From Rhodospirillales bacterium (GTDB taxonomy: Bacteria; Pseudomonadota; Alphaproteobacteria; ATCC43930; CGMCC-115725), in the NCBI GenBank assembly GCA_015654725.1, contig JAATGI010000160.1, positions 1-11,492 on the forward strand: a stretch of 11,492 bases of DNA. The letters run 5' to 3'. The number at the start of each line of letters is the position of its first letter. Position 1 is the first letter of the stretch. A program made the translations under genes and the position numbers. This document shows positions 1 to 6,705 of this stretch, piece by piece. The notes beneath the pieces were generated by a model that was not told where the DNA came from, made no database searches, and saw only the letters and a list, made by a program, of their open reading frames with translations.

Positions 1-327
1 CAGGGACGCCGCCACCAGCGCCCCGGCGCCGAACGAACCGCCGCTCCACGCCCATTTCCAGCTTCGCCTCGGCGGCGACGGAGGGAGCACGGGGCCCTGT
101 TCCGCGATCGCGGCGGTCACGCGCCGGCGAAGATCCTTCGGCGCGCGGTGATAGGAGGCTTCCGTGGCGATGCCGTGCTTGGTCTCGCGCAAGCGGCGCT
201 GCAGGGCGCGGCATTCGGCGCAATCGGCCAAGTGCGCGGCGACGGCGGCGGCATCGCGCGCCGCCAGTTCGCCGTCGCTGTCGGCCTGCACGAGAAGGCG
301 CAGTTCTTGATGACGCTCGTCGCTCAT
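1..327 (-). CDS. zinc-finger anti-sigma factor, partial (C-terminus beyond window)
   Basis: This is the N-terminal 109 residues of a membrane anti-sigma factor; the rest lies off the left edge. A zf-HC2/ZAS-type motif H-x3-C-x2-C is visible at H32, C36 and C39, within residues 32-39 (HLADCAEC). It is the usual fold by which such proteins bind and silence an ECF sigma factor in the cytoplasm. A charged, proline-rich linker follows (residues 60-92), then the start of a hydrophobic Gly/Ala-rich stretch from about residue 94, probably the single membrane helix. The ATG at 325-327 overlaps the sigma gene's TGA as ATGA (324-327), which indicates translational coupling and equal dosage of sigma and its inhibitor. 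The sensory part, which would normally be periplasmic, is not in the window, so the signal is unknown. The identification rests on motif plus position next to the sigma gene. Confidence 0.88.
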   Translation of the reverse strand, partial: MSDERHQELRLLVQADSDGELAARDAAAVAAHLADCAECRALQRRLRETKHGIATEASYHRAPKDLRRRVTAAIAEQGPVLPPSPPRRSWKWAWSGGSFGAGALVAASL

Positions 328-851
328 CTTCCGCTTTCCATGGCCATCCTCGTCAGCGCCTTGCGCGCGCGCCACAACCGCGACATCACCGTGCCGACGG
401 GAACGCCCGTCACCTGCGCGATCTCCTTGTAGGACATCTCCTCGAGCTCGCAGAGCACGACGCATTCCCGCAACTCGACCGGCAAGGCTTCGAGCAACGT
501 ATCGAGCAACGCCCGTTCCTGGCGGCGTGCCAATGCCGCCTCGGGATCGTCGCCGGGATCGCGCAAGATTTCCGCCAGCGGCGCGTCGCTATCTTCGTCG
601 TCAAGCGGCACGGTCTCGCGGCCCGCGGTCAGCCTCGCATAAGCGACATTGCGCACGATCGAGAGCAGCCAGGCGCGCCCCTCCCCGCCCCGGTAGGAGG
701 AAAAATAGCGCAACGCGCGCAGAAACGCGTCCTGCACGACTTCCTCGGCTTCGACGCGGTCCCGCAACAGCCAGCGCGCCAGATTGTAGGCGGCGTCGAG
801 ATGCGGCAGCACGACCGCGTCGAAACTCGCCGATGAATGAGAAGCGGCCAT
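324..851 (-). CDS. ECF-family RNA polymerase sigma factor
   Basis: This is a 175-residue extracytoplasmic-function sigma factor, a normal length for a family with only domains sigma-2 and sigma-4. Sigma-2 spans about residues 10-77 and includes the typical QDAFLRAL stretch (40-47) and the WLLSIVRN segment (61-68). An acidic linker (84-106) leads to sigma-4 at about 110-170, with a helix-turn-helix at 139-166 (MSYKEIA, then GVPVGTVMSRLWRARKAL) that should read the -35 element. I chose the ATG at 849-851. The frame stays open to a GTG at 930-932, but those 27 extra residues are basic, do not resemble the family, and would cover a -10-like TATACT at 913-918. The last codons overlap the anti-sigma start, so activity is presumably held down until the partner releases it. 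Sigma subgroup and target promoters cannot be assigned by eye. Confidence 0.93.
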   Translation of the reverse strand: MAASHSSASFDAVVLPHLDAAYNLARWLLRDRVEAEEVVQDAFLRALRYFSSYRGGEGRAWLLSIVRNVAYARLTAGRETVPLDDEDSDAPLAEILRDPGDDPEAALARRQERALLDTLLEALPVELRECVVLCELEEMSYKEIAQVTGVPVGTVMSRLWRARKALTRMAMESGR

Positions 852-912
852 GTGCCGGGTATCGCCCCGCCAAAGCTTCCTTCCCGCCAAGCGGCGGGGC
901 CGGTTGAGCGAG

Positions 913-918
913 AGTATA
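913..918 (-). promoter_or_regulatory. possible -10 element before the sigma gene
   Basis: Read on the minus strand this is TATACT, five of six matches to the housekeeping -10 box. It lies about 55 bp before the preferred sigma-factor start. No good -35 hexamer lies 16-18 bp upstream, so it is weak evidence for an internal promoter that would let sigma and anti-sigma be transcribed apart from the two upstream genes. Confidence 0.22.
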
Positions 919-932
919 GCCAACTCACTCAC

Positions 933-955
933 GATGGGGGCGACCCCGCGCCATC
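933..955 (-). other. imperfect hairpin over the cupredoxin stop codon
   Basis: The RNA can pair GATG with CATC (outer arms 933-936 and 952-955) and GGGG with CCCC (937-940 and 944-947) around a three-base loop, with four unpaired bases on one side. It covers the cupredoxin TGA (954-956). There is no T-run, so it is not a standard terminator. It could reduce read-through into the sigma gene or stabilise the upstream mRNA end. Confidence 0.25.
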
Positions 956-1307
956 ATCGGACCGTGATCGTCCCGGTCATCTTGGGATGAATCGAGCAGA
1001 AATATTTGTAGATACCGGCTTTGTCGAATCTGACCTCGAAATGATCGTCGGTGTCGAGCGGCGGCGATTTCAATCCGGCGGGAGCGTCGGCGCTGACCAC
1101 CGTGTGGGGAATGTCGTCGCGGTTGGTCCAAACCACGTTCGCGCCGACCGCGACCGCGAGGTCATTCGGACCGAAGGTGAAATTGTCGATCGTGACCGTG
1201 TTTCCCCTATCGGCGCGCGCGAAGAAGGGTGAATAACCGAAGGCCAAGACGGCGAGCGCGGCCGCAAGCGCCAAAGCACCGCGCCGCGCGGAAGCGAACC
1301 GAACCAT
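954..1307 (-). CDS. secreted cupredoxin (plastocyanin/amicyanin-like type I copper protein)
   Basis: This 117-residue protein has an N-terminal signal peptide: MVRFASARR, then a hydrophobic run to about residue 29, with likely cleavage near FARA (29-32). The remaining roughly 85 residues form one cupredoxin domain. The four type I copper ligands are visible: H68 in IPHTV, then C104, H107 and M110 in FCSIHPKM. The short C-x2-H-x2-M loop is typical of amicyanin/plastocyanin-like proteins, so a periplasmic electron-transfer or copper-binding role is expected. The redox partner is unknown. The start at 1305-1307 is preceded by GAGG at good spacing; the frame runs open upstream but only as antisense-like overlap with the phosphoesterase gene. 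The gene follows the phosphoesterase by 38 bp and precedes the sigma gene by about 100 bp, which suggests shared regulation with the sigma/anti-sigma pair. Confidence 0.92.
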   Translation of the reverse strand: MVRFASARRGALALAAALAVLAFGYSPFFARADRGNTVTIDNFTFGPNDLAVAVGANVVWTNRDDIPHTVVSADAPAGLKSPPLDTDDHFEVRFDKAGIYKYFCSIHPKMTGTITVR

Positions 1308-1345
1308 TTCAACCTCATGAGCGGCGGTTTCGCGGCAATCGCGGG

Positions 1346-2296
1346 TCAGGCGCCGAGCGGATGATCGACGATCGCGAGCGCGCTTTGGCCGAGGACGTAA
1401 TTCACCGTCCTGACGCCCAGAAGGGTACGCAGCTTGCCGGCATCCACCTTCATCGGGCCCGGGCTCGGCGCGGTGCCGGGCGCGGGCTGCGGAAACGCCG
1501 TCGACATGGCGGTGTGAAAGCTGACATTGCCGTCGATTTTTTGCATGACCTGATGGATATGGCCGTTCAGGACCGTCACCGAGCCGAAGCGTTTCAGCGC
1601 GGACAGGGCCTGGGCCGCGTCGTCGGTGCCCCAGCCCCATTCCGCCGAAATCAGCCATAGCGGCATATGGGCGAGCACGACGATGGGTTGGCTCGCCGAG
1701 CGGTCCCTGAGATCGTTTTCGAGCCAGGCGATTTGTTCGGCCCCGAGATTGCCTTGCCCGCCGGGCTTGAGATTGGCGACATTGATCAGCGCCACGAAAT
1801 GCACGCCGTTCCGGTCGAAACTGGACCAGCCGCCCGGTGTCGCGCCCGGACTGAAACGGGCGAAAAACGGCTTGCCGTCATCGGCCAGCATGTCGTGTTC
1901 GCCGGGAATGAAATGGGTCTCGAAGCCGGTCTCCTTGATCAGCTGCTGCGCCGTGTCCCATTCGGCATCCCGCGACAAGTGGCTGACATCGCCGGTATGG
2001 ACCATGAAAGCGGGCGGCGGCGACATCGCGCGAACGCGCGCGAGCAACTTCTTGAATGTCCCCACCGCGTCGGGATTGGCCTCCTTGTTGAAGCCGATAT
2101 GGGAATCGCTGATCTGGACGAAGCTGAAATCGGCCGAGGCCAGATCGGCGGCCCGCGCCGTCCCGCCCAACACACCCGCACGCGGCACGCCGACGCTCAC
2201 GGTCCATAACACGCCGGCGCCCGCCCAAACGGCGCATTTCAGTATCGCTCGCCGGCTTGCCCGGCCGGGCGCGTTCGGTTCGATCGGATCGGTCAT
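1346..2296 (-). CDS. Tat-exported calcineurin-like metallophosphoesterase
   Basis: This is a 316-residue exported phosphoesterase. A twin-arginine signal is clear: SRRAILK at 14-20, a hydrophobic segment to about residue 45, and a likely cleavage site near TARAA (46-50). Export in folded, metal-loaded form follows from that signal. The metallophosphoesterase motifs appear in order: D64-x-H66 (ISDSH), G102-D103 (HTGDVSH), G132-E133-H134-D135, H210 (LAHMP) and G245-H246-x-H248 (NGHIHQ). They predict a two-metal active site hydrolysing a phosphomonoester or phosphodiester. The usual Asn of the GNHD motif is Glu (E133), which may change metal binding or substrate. The ATG at 2294-2296 has GAGAGG just upstream. 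It is the first gene of the leftward group with the cupredoxin and sigma factor. Both exported proteins may be part of the response the sigma factor controls; the substrate is unknown. Confidence 0.92.
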   Translation of the reverse strand: MTDPIEPNAPGRASRRAILKCAVWAGAGVLWTVSVGVPRAGVLGGTARAADLASADFSFVQISDSHIGFNKEANPDAVGTFKKLLARVRAMSPPPAFMVHTGDVSHLSRDAEWDTAQQLIKETGFETHFIPGEHDMLADDGKPFFARFSPGATPGGWSSFDRNGVHFVALINVANLKPGGQGNLGAEQIAWLENDLRDRSASQPIVVLAHMPLWLISAEWGWGTDDAAQALSALKRFGSVTVLNGHIHQVMQKIDGNVSFHTAMSTAFPQPAPGTAPSPGPMKVDAGKLRTLLGVRTVNYVLGQSALAIVDHPLGA

Positions 2297-2417
2297 GTCG
2301 GCCTCTCGCCATCAAGGAGAACTGATGACTAGATCGCCCGACCCGCGGATTTATTCGCTCGGCCTCTAAATTTTCTCGCGGTAAGAGCCGAGCCTCGCCG
2401 TGAAAGAATCCCCGGGA

Positions 2418-3293
2418 CTAGCCCGCCGTGGCGCTCCGGCGCGGCGTTGTTGCCGGCGCGAACGCCGTCACATCGTCGAAAGCGGAAAGAATCCGGTTGA
2501 ACCGGTCGGCGATGATGCCGCGCTCGTCGGCATGCGAGAAAATGAACAGCCGGTCGTTCTCGATGCCGCGCTTGACCCGTTGGCCGGCTTCGAGCGGGTC
2601 CATGCCGCCGCGGTTACGCTCGCTCATCGTGGCGATGTGCGCGGCCGCATGCGGGTCCTTCGCCGGGTCGATCGGCCCGCCGAAGCGCACCGGCCGGTTG
2701 CGGCCGTTGTTCGGCATGTTGCTGCGGATATTGTTGGGGCAGAAGACGCTGACGCCGATATTGCTCCCAGCAAGCTCGTTCGCCAGCACCTCGGAGAGAC
2801 CGACCATGGCGTATTTGGTCGCGGTGTAAGGCCCGCCCGCGATCGAGGGGCGCATCCCCGCCATCGAGGAGGTGCTGACGATGTGGCTTGGCTCGCCATG
2901 CGCCTTCATATGGGGCACGAAGATTTGCAGCCCGTGAATCATGCCGAGGAGATTGACGCCGACGGTCCATTCCCAATCGGACTCGGCGATCTCCCAGATA
3001 TTGCCGGTGCGGGCGACGCCGGCATTGTTGCAGAGCAAATGCACCTTGCCGAAAGCCGATAGCGCCCGGTCGGCGGCGCGGCGGTAGGAGGCGGGGTCGG
3101 CGACGTCGCATTCGATACCGATGGCCTCGGTACCTGACGCTTTGAGGCTCGCGACCGCCCCGGTCAGCGCCGATCCTTCGATATCGGCGAGCGCGATTTT
3201 CATGCCCGCCTCGGCGAAGGCCCGCGCCAGGCCCAGCCCGATGCCGCTGGCGCCGCCGGTGATGAACGCCGCCTTGCCCTTGAAGTCGCGCAT
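2418..3293 (-). CDS. classical short-chain dehydrogenase/reductase (SDR)
   Basis: This 291-residue NAD(P)-dependent oxidoreductase has a Rossmann fold. The cofactor motif TGGASGIG is at 12-19, D37 at the end of strand 2 favours NAD(H) over NADP(H), CDV is at 62-64, and NNAG is at 89-92. The catalytic residues are complete: N114, S143, and Y156-x3-K160 (YTATK), with the expected 13-residue Ser-Tyr spacing. The tail beyond residue 195 is longer than in the shortest SDRs and probably covers the substrate pocket. The ATG has GGGAGG six bases upstream and begins 13 bp after the stop of the dienelactone-hydrolase-family gene, so the two are co-transcribed. In this context it probably oxidises an alcohol or reduces a ketone intermediate of the neighbouring monooxygenase pathway. 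SDR substrate cannot be predicted from sequence alone. Confidence 0.93.
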   Translation of the reverse strand: MRDFKGKAAFITGGASGIGLGLARAFAEAGMKIALADIEGSALTGAVASLKASGTEAIGIECDVADPASYRRAADRALSAFGKVHLLCNNAGVARTGNIWEIAESDWEWTVGVNLLGMIHGLQIFVPHMKAHGEPSHIVSTSSMAGMRPSIAGGPYTATKYAMVGLSEVLANELAGSNIGVSVFCPNNIRSNMPNNGRNRPVRFGGPIDPAKDPHAAAHIATMSERNRGGMDPLEAGQRVKRGIENDRLFIFSHADERGIIADRFNRILSAFDDVTAFAPATTPRRSATAG

Positions 3294-3306
3294 GTCGTCC
3301 TCCCGC

Positions 3307-4038
3307 TTATTTCAGCCGCTGTTCCCACATGGCGAAAATCTTCGCCCAACTATCTTCGGCGGCATGGGTATCGTAAACCTCGCGCTCGGGAAACTGATAG
3401 CCGTGATGGCTCCCGGGCAGCACTTCGAGCGTATGGTGCGTCCCGGCCTTGTTGAGCGCGTCCCTCAGCGTCGGGATCACTTCCGCCGGCACATGCTGGT
3501 CGTGTTCGGCGAAGCCGAAATACATCTCGCCCTTGATGGCCTTGACGAGGAGATGCGGCGAATCCTCCTCCTTGGTGACGATGCCGACACCGTAAAGCGA
3601 GGCCGAGGCCGCGAAGCGATTGGCGTAGCGCGCCGCCACGGTGGTGACGAATTTGCCGCTCATGCAATAGCCGATGCAGCCCAAGGCGCCGGGCTTCACC
3701 TTCTCCTGGGCATCGAGATAGCCGATCAGCGCGGCCGTATCCTCGACGATCATCGCGTTGGTGAGCGAGTTCATGGCGGCGAAGATGGTCTGCATCCGGC
3801 CTTCGGCGCGGCGCGTCATCTCGAAACGCAAGGTGCCGAGCCGGTAATAGAGGTCGGGCAGCAGGCAGAAATAGCCGTGCTTGGCGATGCGCCGGGCGAG
3901 GTTGACGAGTTCCTCGCGAATCCCCGGCGCGTCCATGTAAAGAATGATGCCGGGATAGGCGCCCGGCGCGTCCGGGCACGCGGCGAAGCTCGGAATGTCG
4001 CCGTTGCGCGACGTCACCTCGATATGCCGTTCGATCAT
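3307..4038 (-). CDS. dienelactone hydrolase family protein
   Basis: This 243-residue single-domain alpha/beta hydrolase is close to the usual dienelactone hydrolase length. The nucleophile elbow is G123-Y124-C125-M126-S127-G128, giving a cysteine nucleophile as in that family, with S127 where a Gly is more common. The acid is D180 (AEHDQHVP) and the histidine H212 (SHHGYQF), so the triad is complete. No signal peptide is seen, so it should be cytoplasmic. Family members open lactones of ring-cleavage pathways, but many have other ester-type substrates. The ATG at 4036-4038 follows a strong GGGGAGG; the open frame extends upstream to 4239 but into the divergent gene. It is the first gene of the leftward pair with the SDR and diverges from the methyltransferase/monooxygenase operon, which suggests a shared catabolic role. 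Confidence 0.9.
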   Translation of the reverse strand: MIERHIEVTSRNGDIPSFAACPDAPGAYPGIILYMDAPGIREELVNLARRIAKHGYFCLLPDLYYRLGTLRFEMTRRAEGRMQTIFAAMNSLTNAMIVEDTAALIGYLDAQEKVKPGALGCIGYCMSGKFVTTVAARYANRFAASASLYGVGIVTKEEDSPHLLVKAIKGEMYFGFAEHDQHVPAEVIPTLRDALNKAGTHHTLEVLPGSHHGYQFPEREVYDTHAAEDSWAKIFAMWEQRLK

Positions 4039-4071
4039 AGCCTCCCCTTTCCCCACGCCGGGGTTAAAGCC

Positions 4072-4100
4072 TTGGCGGCAACCCGCGCCGGATACATAGT
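4072..4100 (+). promoter_or_regulatory. candidate promoter for the rightward catabolic operon
   Basis: TTGGCG (4072-4077), a 17-bp spacer and CATAGT (4095-4100) each match four of six consensus positions. Transcription would start near 4107, about 53 bases before the ATG at 4160. The assignment is by inspection only and weak. The region 4039-4159 must also drive the leftward hydrolase gene, for which I found no convincing boxes. Confidence 0.25.
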
Positions 4101-4159
4101 GGCGACGAATAGGCGATCGGGTGCGACAAAGCACGAGAAAAAACGGGAGCGACAAGGCC

Positions 4160-5314
4160 ATGAAACGCAGCGAGAACCGGATTCTCACCACCCATGTCGG
4201 CAGCCTGATCCGGCCGCCGGAGCTGCTGAGCCTGGCCAAGACGGTGCGCGACTATCCCGAGACCAGGCCGCGCTATGAGGAGTTGCTGAAGCGCCTCGTG
4301 GCCGAGGCGGTGACGAAACAGGTCGAGGCCGGCATCGACATCGTCAATGACGGCGAGTACGGCAAATCGAGCTGGGCGGCCTATATGTTGGAGCGCATCA
4401 GCGGCTTCGAAATCCGGCCCGACCAGATCCGCGAAACCTTGTGGCTCGGGCGCGAGCGCGAGCGCTTCCGGGACGTTTTCGCCATCGATATTCCGCGCGC
4501 CATCACCGGCGTGCCGACCCAGGCCTGTATCGGCCCCATCCGCTATACCGGCCAGGACGTCATCAAGCGCGCCACGGAAAACCTCAAGGCCGCCGTGAAC
4601 GGCGTCAAGGCCGAGGAAGCGTTCATGACCGCCGTGGCGCCAGCCAGCACCGCCTTCGACGGTGTCGATGAACATTACCATGACGAACGCGACTATATTT
4701 TCGCCATCGCCGATGCGCTGCGCGAGGAATATCAGGCGATTTACCGCGCCGGCTTCGTGCTTCAGGTCGATGACGCGCTCATCACCAATTACTACGACCA
4801 TCTCACCAGCATCAGCCCGGCGCGCTATCGCGAATGGGCGGAGCTGTGCATCGCGGCGCTCAATCGCGCGCTCGAAGGCATTCCCGAGGACCGCATCCGC
4901 TATCACATCTGCTTCGGTTCCTGGCATGTGCCGCACACCACCGACGCGCCCTTGGAGGCGATCATCGATATCGTTTTGAAGGTCCGTGCCGGCGCCTATT
5001 CGATCGAGGCGGCGAATGTCCGCCACGAGCATGAATGGCGGGTGTGGGAGAAAGTGAAGCTGCCGCCGGGCAAGATCCTGATCCCCGGCGTGGTGACGCA
5101 TCACACCACCACGGTCGAGCATCCGCGCCTCGTCGCCGACCGCATCCTGCGCTTCGCCAAGCTCGTCGGCCGCGAGAACGTCATCGCCGGCACCGATTGC
5201 GGCTTCGCCCAGGCCGATTACATCCAGCGCACCCAGCCTTCGGTGATGTGGGCCAAATTCGAGACGCTGGCCGAAGGCGCGCGTCTCGCCAGCCGCGAAC
5301 TTTGGGATAAATAG
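4160..5314 (+). CDS. stand-alone MetE-type zinc methyltransferase-like protein (cobalamin-independent methionine synthase II family)
   Basis: This 384-residue protein corresponds to the catalytic C-terminal barrel of MetE without its N-terminal half. Recognisable segments are TTHVGSLIRP (10-19), NDGEYGKSSW (63-72) and GTDCGFAQ (344-351). All four zinc ligands of the MetE family appear present: H249 and C251 (YHICFG), E283 (EAANVRHEH) and C347. A zinc-activated thiol is therefore expected to attack, or be released from, an alkyl group. Short homologues include methyl transferases and epoxyalkane:coenzyme M transferase, so homocysteine need not be the acceptor. I favour the ATG at 4160 (AAGG just before it) over an in-frame GTG at 4121, because the 13 extra residues are not family-like. 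It is first in a compact operon with two flavin monooxygenases, which points to catabolism rather than methionine synthesis. Confidence 0.85.
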   Translation: MKRSENRILTTHVGSLIRPPELLSLAKTVRDYPETRPRYEELLKRLVAEAVTKQVEAGIDIVNDGEYGKSSWAAYMLERISGFEIRPDQIRETLWLGRERERFRDVFAIDIPRAITGVPTQACIGPIRYTGQDVIKRATENLKAAVNGVKAEEAFMTAVAPASTAFDGVDEHYHDERDYIFAIADALREEYQAIYRAGFVLQVDDALITNYYDHLTSISPARYREWAELCIAALNRALEGIPEDRIRYHICFGSWHVPHTTDAPLEAIIDIVLKVRAGAYSIEAANVRHEHEWRVWEKVKLPPGKILIPGVVTHHTTTVEHPRLVADRILRFAKLVGRENVIAGTDCGFAQADYIQRTQPSVMWAKFETLAEGARLASRELWDK

Positions 5315-5342
5315 GCGCGTTTGGCGCCGGTGAAAGGGATCG

Positions 5343-6695
5343 ATGAGCAGGAAACAACTTCGTCTCGGCGCCTTCATGCGTCCGGTCGGCATTCATACCG
5401 CCTGGTGGCGCTATCCCGGCGCCTATCCCGACGCGAATTTCAATTTCGACCATATCAAGCGCTTCGCCCAGACCTTGGAGCGCGGCAAGTTCGACGCGTT
5501 TTTCATGGCCGATCACCTCGCCGTCTTGAACATGCCGATGGCGGCGTTGAAACGCAGCGCCACCGTGACGTCCTTCGATCCGATGATCCTGTTGCCTGCG
5601 CTCGCGGCGGTGACGGAGCGGCTCGGCCTTATCGCCACCGGTTCGACCACCTTCGACGCGCCCTATCATGTCGCGCGGCGTTTCGCGTCGCTCGACCATA
5701 TCAGCAACGGCCGCGCCGGCTGGAACATCGTCACCACCTCGAATCCCGACGCGGCATTGAATTTCGGCCTCGATGAGCATGTCGAGCACGACGAGCGCTA
5801 TCGCCGCGCGCGCGAATTCTACGATGTCGTCACCGGCCTGTGGGACAGTTTCGCCGACGACGCCTTCACCCGCGATGTCGAAAGCGGTCTCTTTTTCGAT
5901 CCCGACAAGCTCCATGTCCTGAACCACAAGGGCAAATATTTTTCCGTGCGCGGCCCGCTCAATATCGCGCGGCCGGTGCAGGGCTGGCCGGTGATCGTGC
6001 AGGCGGGCGCCTCCGAGGTTGGGCGTCAATTCGCCGCCGAGGTGGCCGAAGTGATTTTCGGCAGTTCGTTCGATCTCGCCGCCGGCAAGCGCTTCTACGC
6101 CGACGTCAAGGGGCGCATGAAAAAACTCGGCCGCGATCCGGACCATCTCAAAATCCTGCCCGGCTGCTTCGTCGTGATCGGCGACACCGACGAGGAAGCG
6201 AAGGCGAAACGCGCCAAGCTGGACAGCCTCGTCCATTACGACAGCGGCATAGCCTCGCTCTCGATCATGATCGGCACGGATGCGTCCAAATTCGATCCGG
6301 ACGGGCCGCTTCCCGAAATTCCGCAGAGCAATGCCAGCCAAAGCGGGCGGGACCGCATGGTCGAGATGGCGCGCCGCGACAATCTCACCGTGCGCCAGCT
6401 CGCCCAGCGCGCCGGCAGTTATTACGGCAATGCCATGGTCGGCACGCCCGAGACCATCGCCGACCGGATGGAGCAATGGCTCGAGGAAGAAGGCAGCGAC
6501 GGCTTCAATATCTTGTTCTCGCATGTGCCGGGCGGGCTCGACGAGTTCGTTGGTCGCGTCATTCCCGCGTTGCAACGGCGCGGTATTTTCCGCCGCGAGT
6601 ATGAAGGCAAGACGTTGCGCGAGAATTTGGGATTGCCGCGCCCCGAGAATCGGTTTTTCGCCCAGCCGATGAGCCGAAGTTCGGCCGCGGAATAA
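5343..6695 (+). CDS. FMN-dependent monooxygenase, NtaA/SnaA/DszA(SoxA) family
   Basis: This 450-residue bacterial-luciferase-like TIM-barrel enzyme is of the nitrilotriacetate-monooxygenase type. The N-terminal block LGAFMRPVGIHTAWWRYP (8-25) and the diagnostic DHISNGRAGWNIVTTSN (118-134) are present. HDERYRRAREFYDVVTGLW (149-167) and a P-x-x-x-Q-A-G-AS segment near 216-224 also fit the family, whose members use reduced FMN and oxygen to cleave C-N or C-S bonds or to oxidise sulfones. They need a separate NAD(P)H:FMN reductase, and none is encoded in this window. The ATG has AAAGGG upstream and lies 28 bp after the methyltransferase-like gene; the next gene follows after 10 bp. Length is normal for the family and nothing looks truncated. 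Substrate is not predictable; a small N- or S-containing organic compound is a family-based guess. Confidence 0.92.
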   Translation: MSRKQLRLGAFMRPVGIHTAWWRYPGAYPDANFNFDHIKRFAQTLERGKFDAFFMADHLAVLNMPMAALKRSATVTSFDPMILLPALAAVTERLGLIATGSTTFDAPYHVARRFASLDHISNGRAGWNIVTTSNPDAALNFGLDEHVEHDERYRRAREFYDVVTGLWDSFADDAFTRDVESGLFFDPDKLHVLNHKGKYFSVRGPLNIARPVQGWPVIVQAGASEVGRQFAAEVAEVIFGSSFDLAAGKRFYADVKGRMKKLGRDPDHLKILPGCFVVIGDTDEEAKAKRAKLDSLVHYDSGIASLSIMIGTDASKFDPDGPLPEIPQSNASQSGRDRMVEMARRDNLTVRQLAQRAGSYYGNAMVGTPETIADRMEQWLEEEGSDGFNILFSHVPGGLDEFVGRVIPALQRRGIFRREYEGKTLRENLGLPRPENRFFAQPMSRSSAAE

Positions 6696-6705
6696 GGGAG
6701 CGGCG

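Noticed and set aside
1308..1658. Upstream extension of the cupredoxin frame to 234 residues
   Set aside because: It overlaps the end of the phosphoesterase gene off-frame, is rich in Arg/Gly/His, and would bury the signal peptide in the middle of the protein.
2297..2417. Possible sigma-specific promoter or terminator between the SDR stop and the phosphoesterase start
   Set aside because: I looked for a GGAAC/AAC-type -35 with a matching -10 on the minus strand and found none convincing. A bulged stem (2357-2366 with 2385-2393) has an 18-base loop and no T-run, too weak to call.
3121..4278. Plus-strand open frame of 385 codons opposite the SDR start and the dienelactone-hydrolase-family gene
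   Set aside because: It crosses two well-supported minus-strand genes and the MetE-like start, and its composition looks like a GC-codon-bias shadow.
4064..5392. Minus-strand open frame of 442 codons opposite the MetE-like gene
   Set aside because: It is antisense to a gene with all zinc ligands conserved, overlaps the divergent promoter region, and has no motif or credible start context.
5181..6575. Long minus-strand open frame of 464 codons opposite the NtaA-type monooxygenase
   Set aside because: It lies antisense to a gene with clear family motifs, has low-complexity His/Asp/Glu/Gly-rich content typical of the complement of GC-rich coding DNA, and has no recognisable domain.
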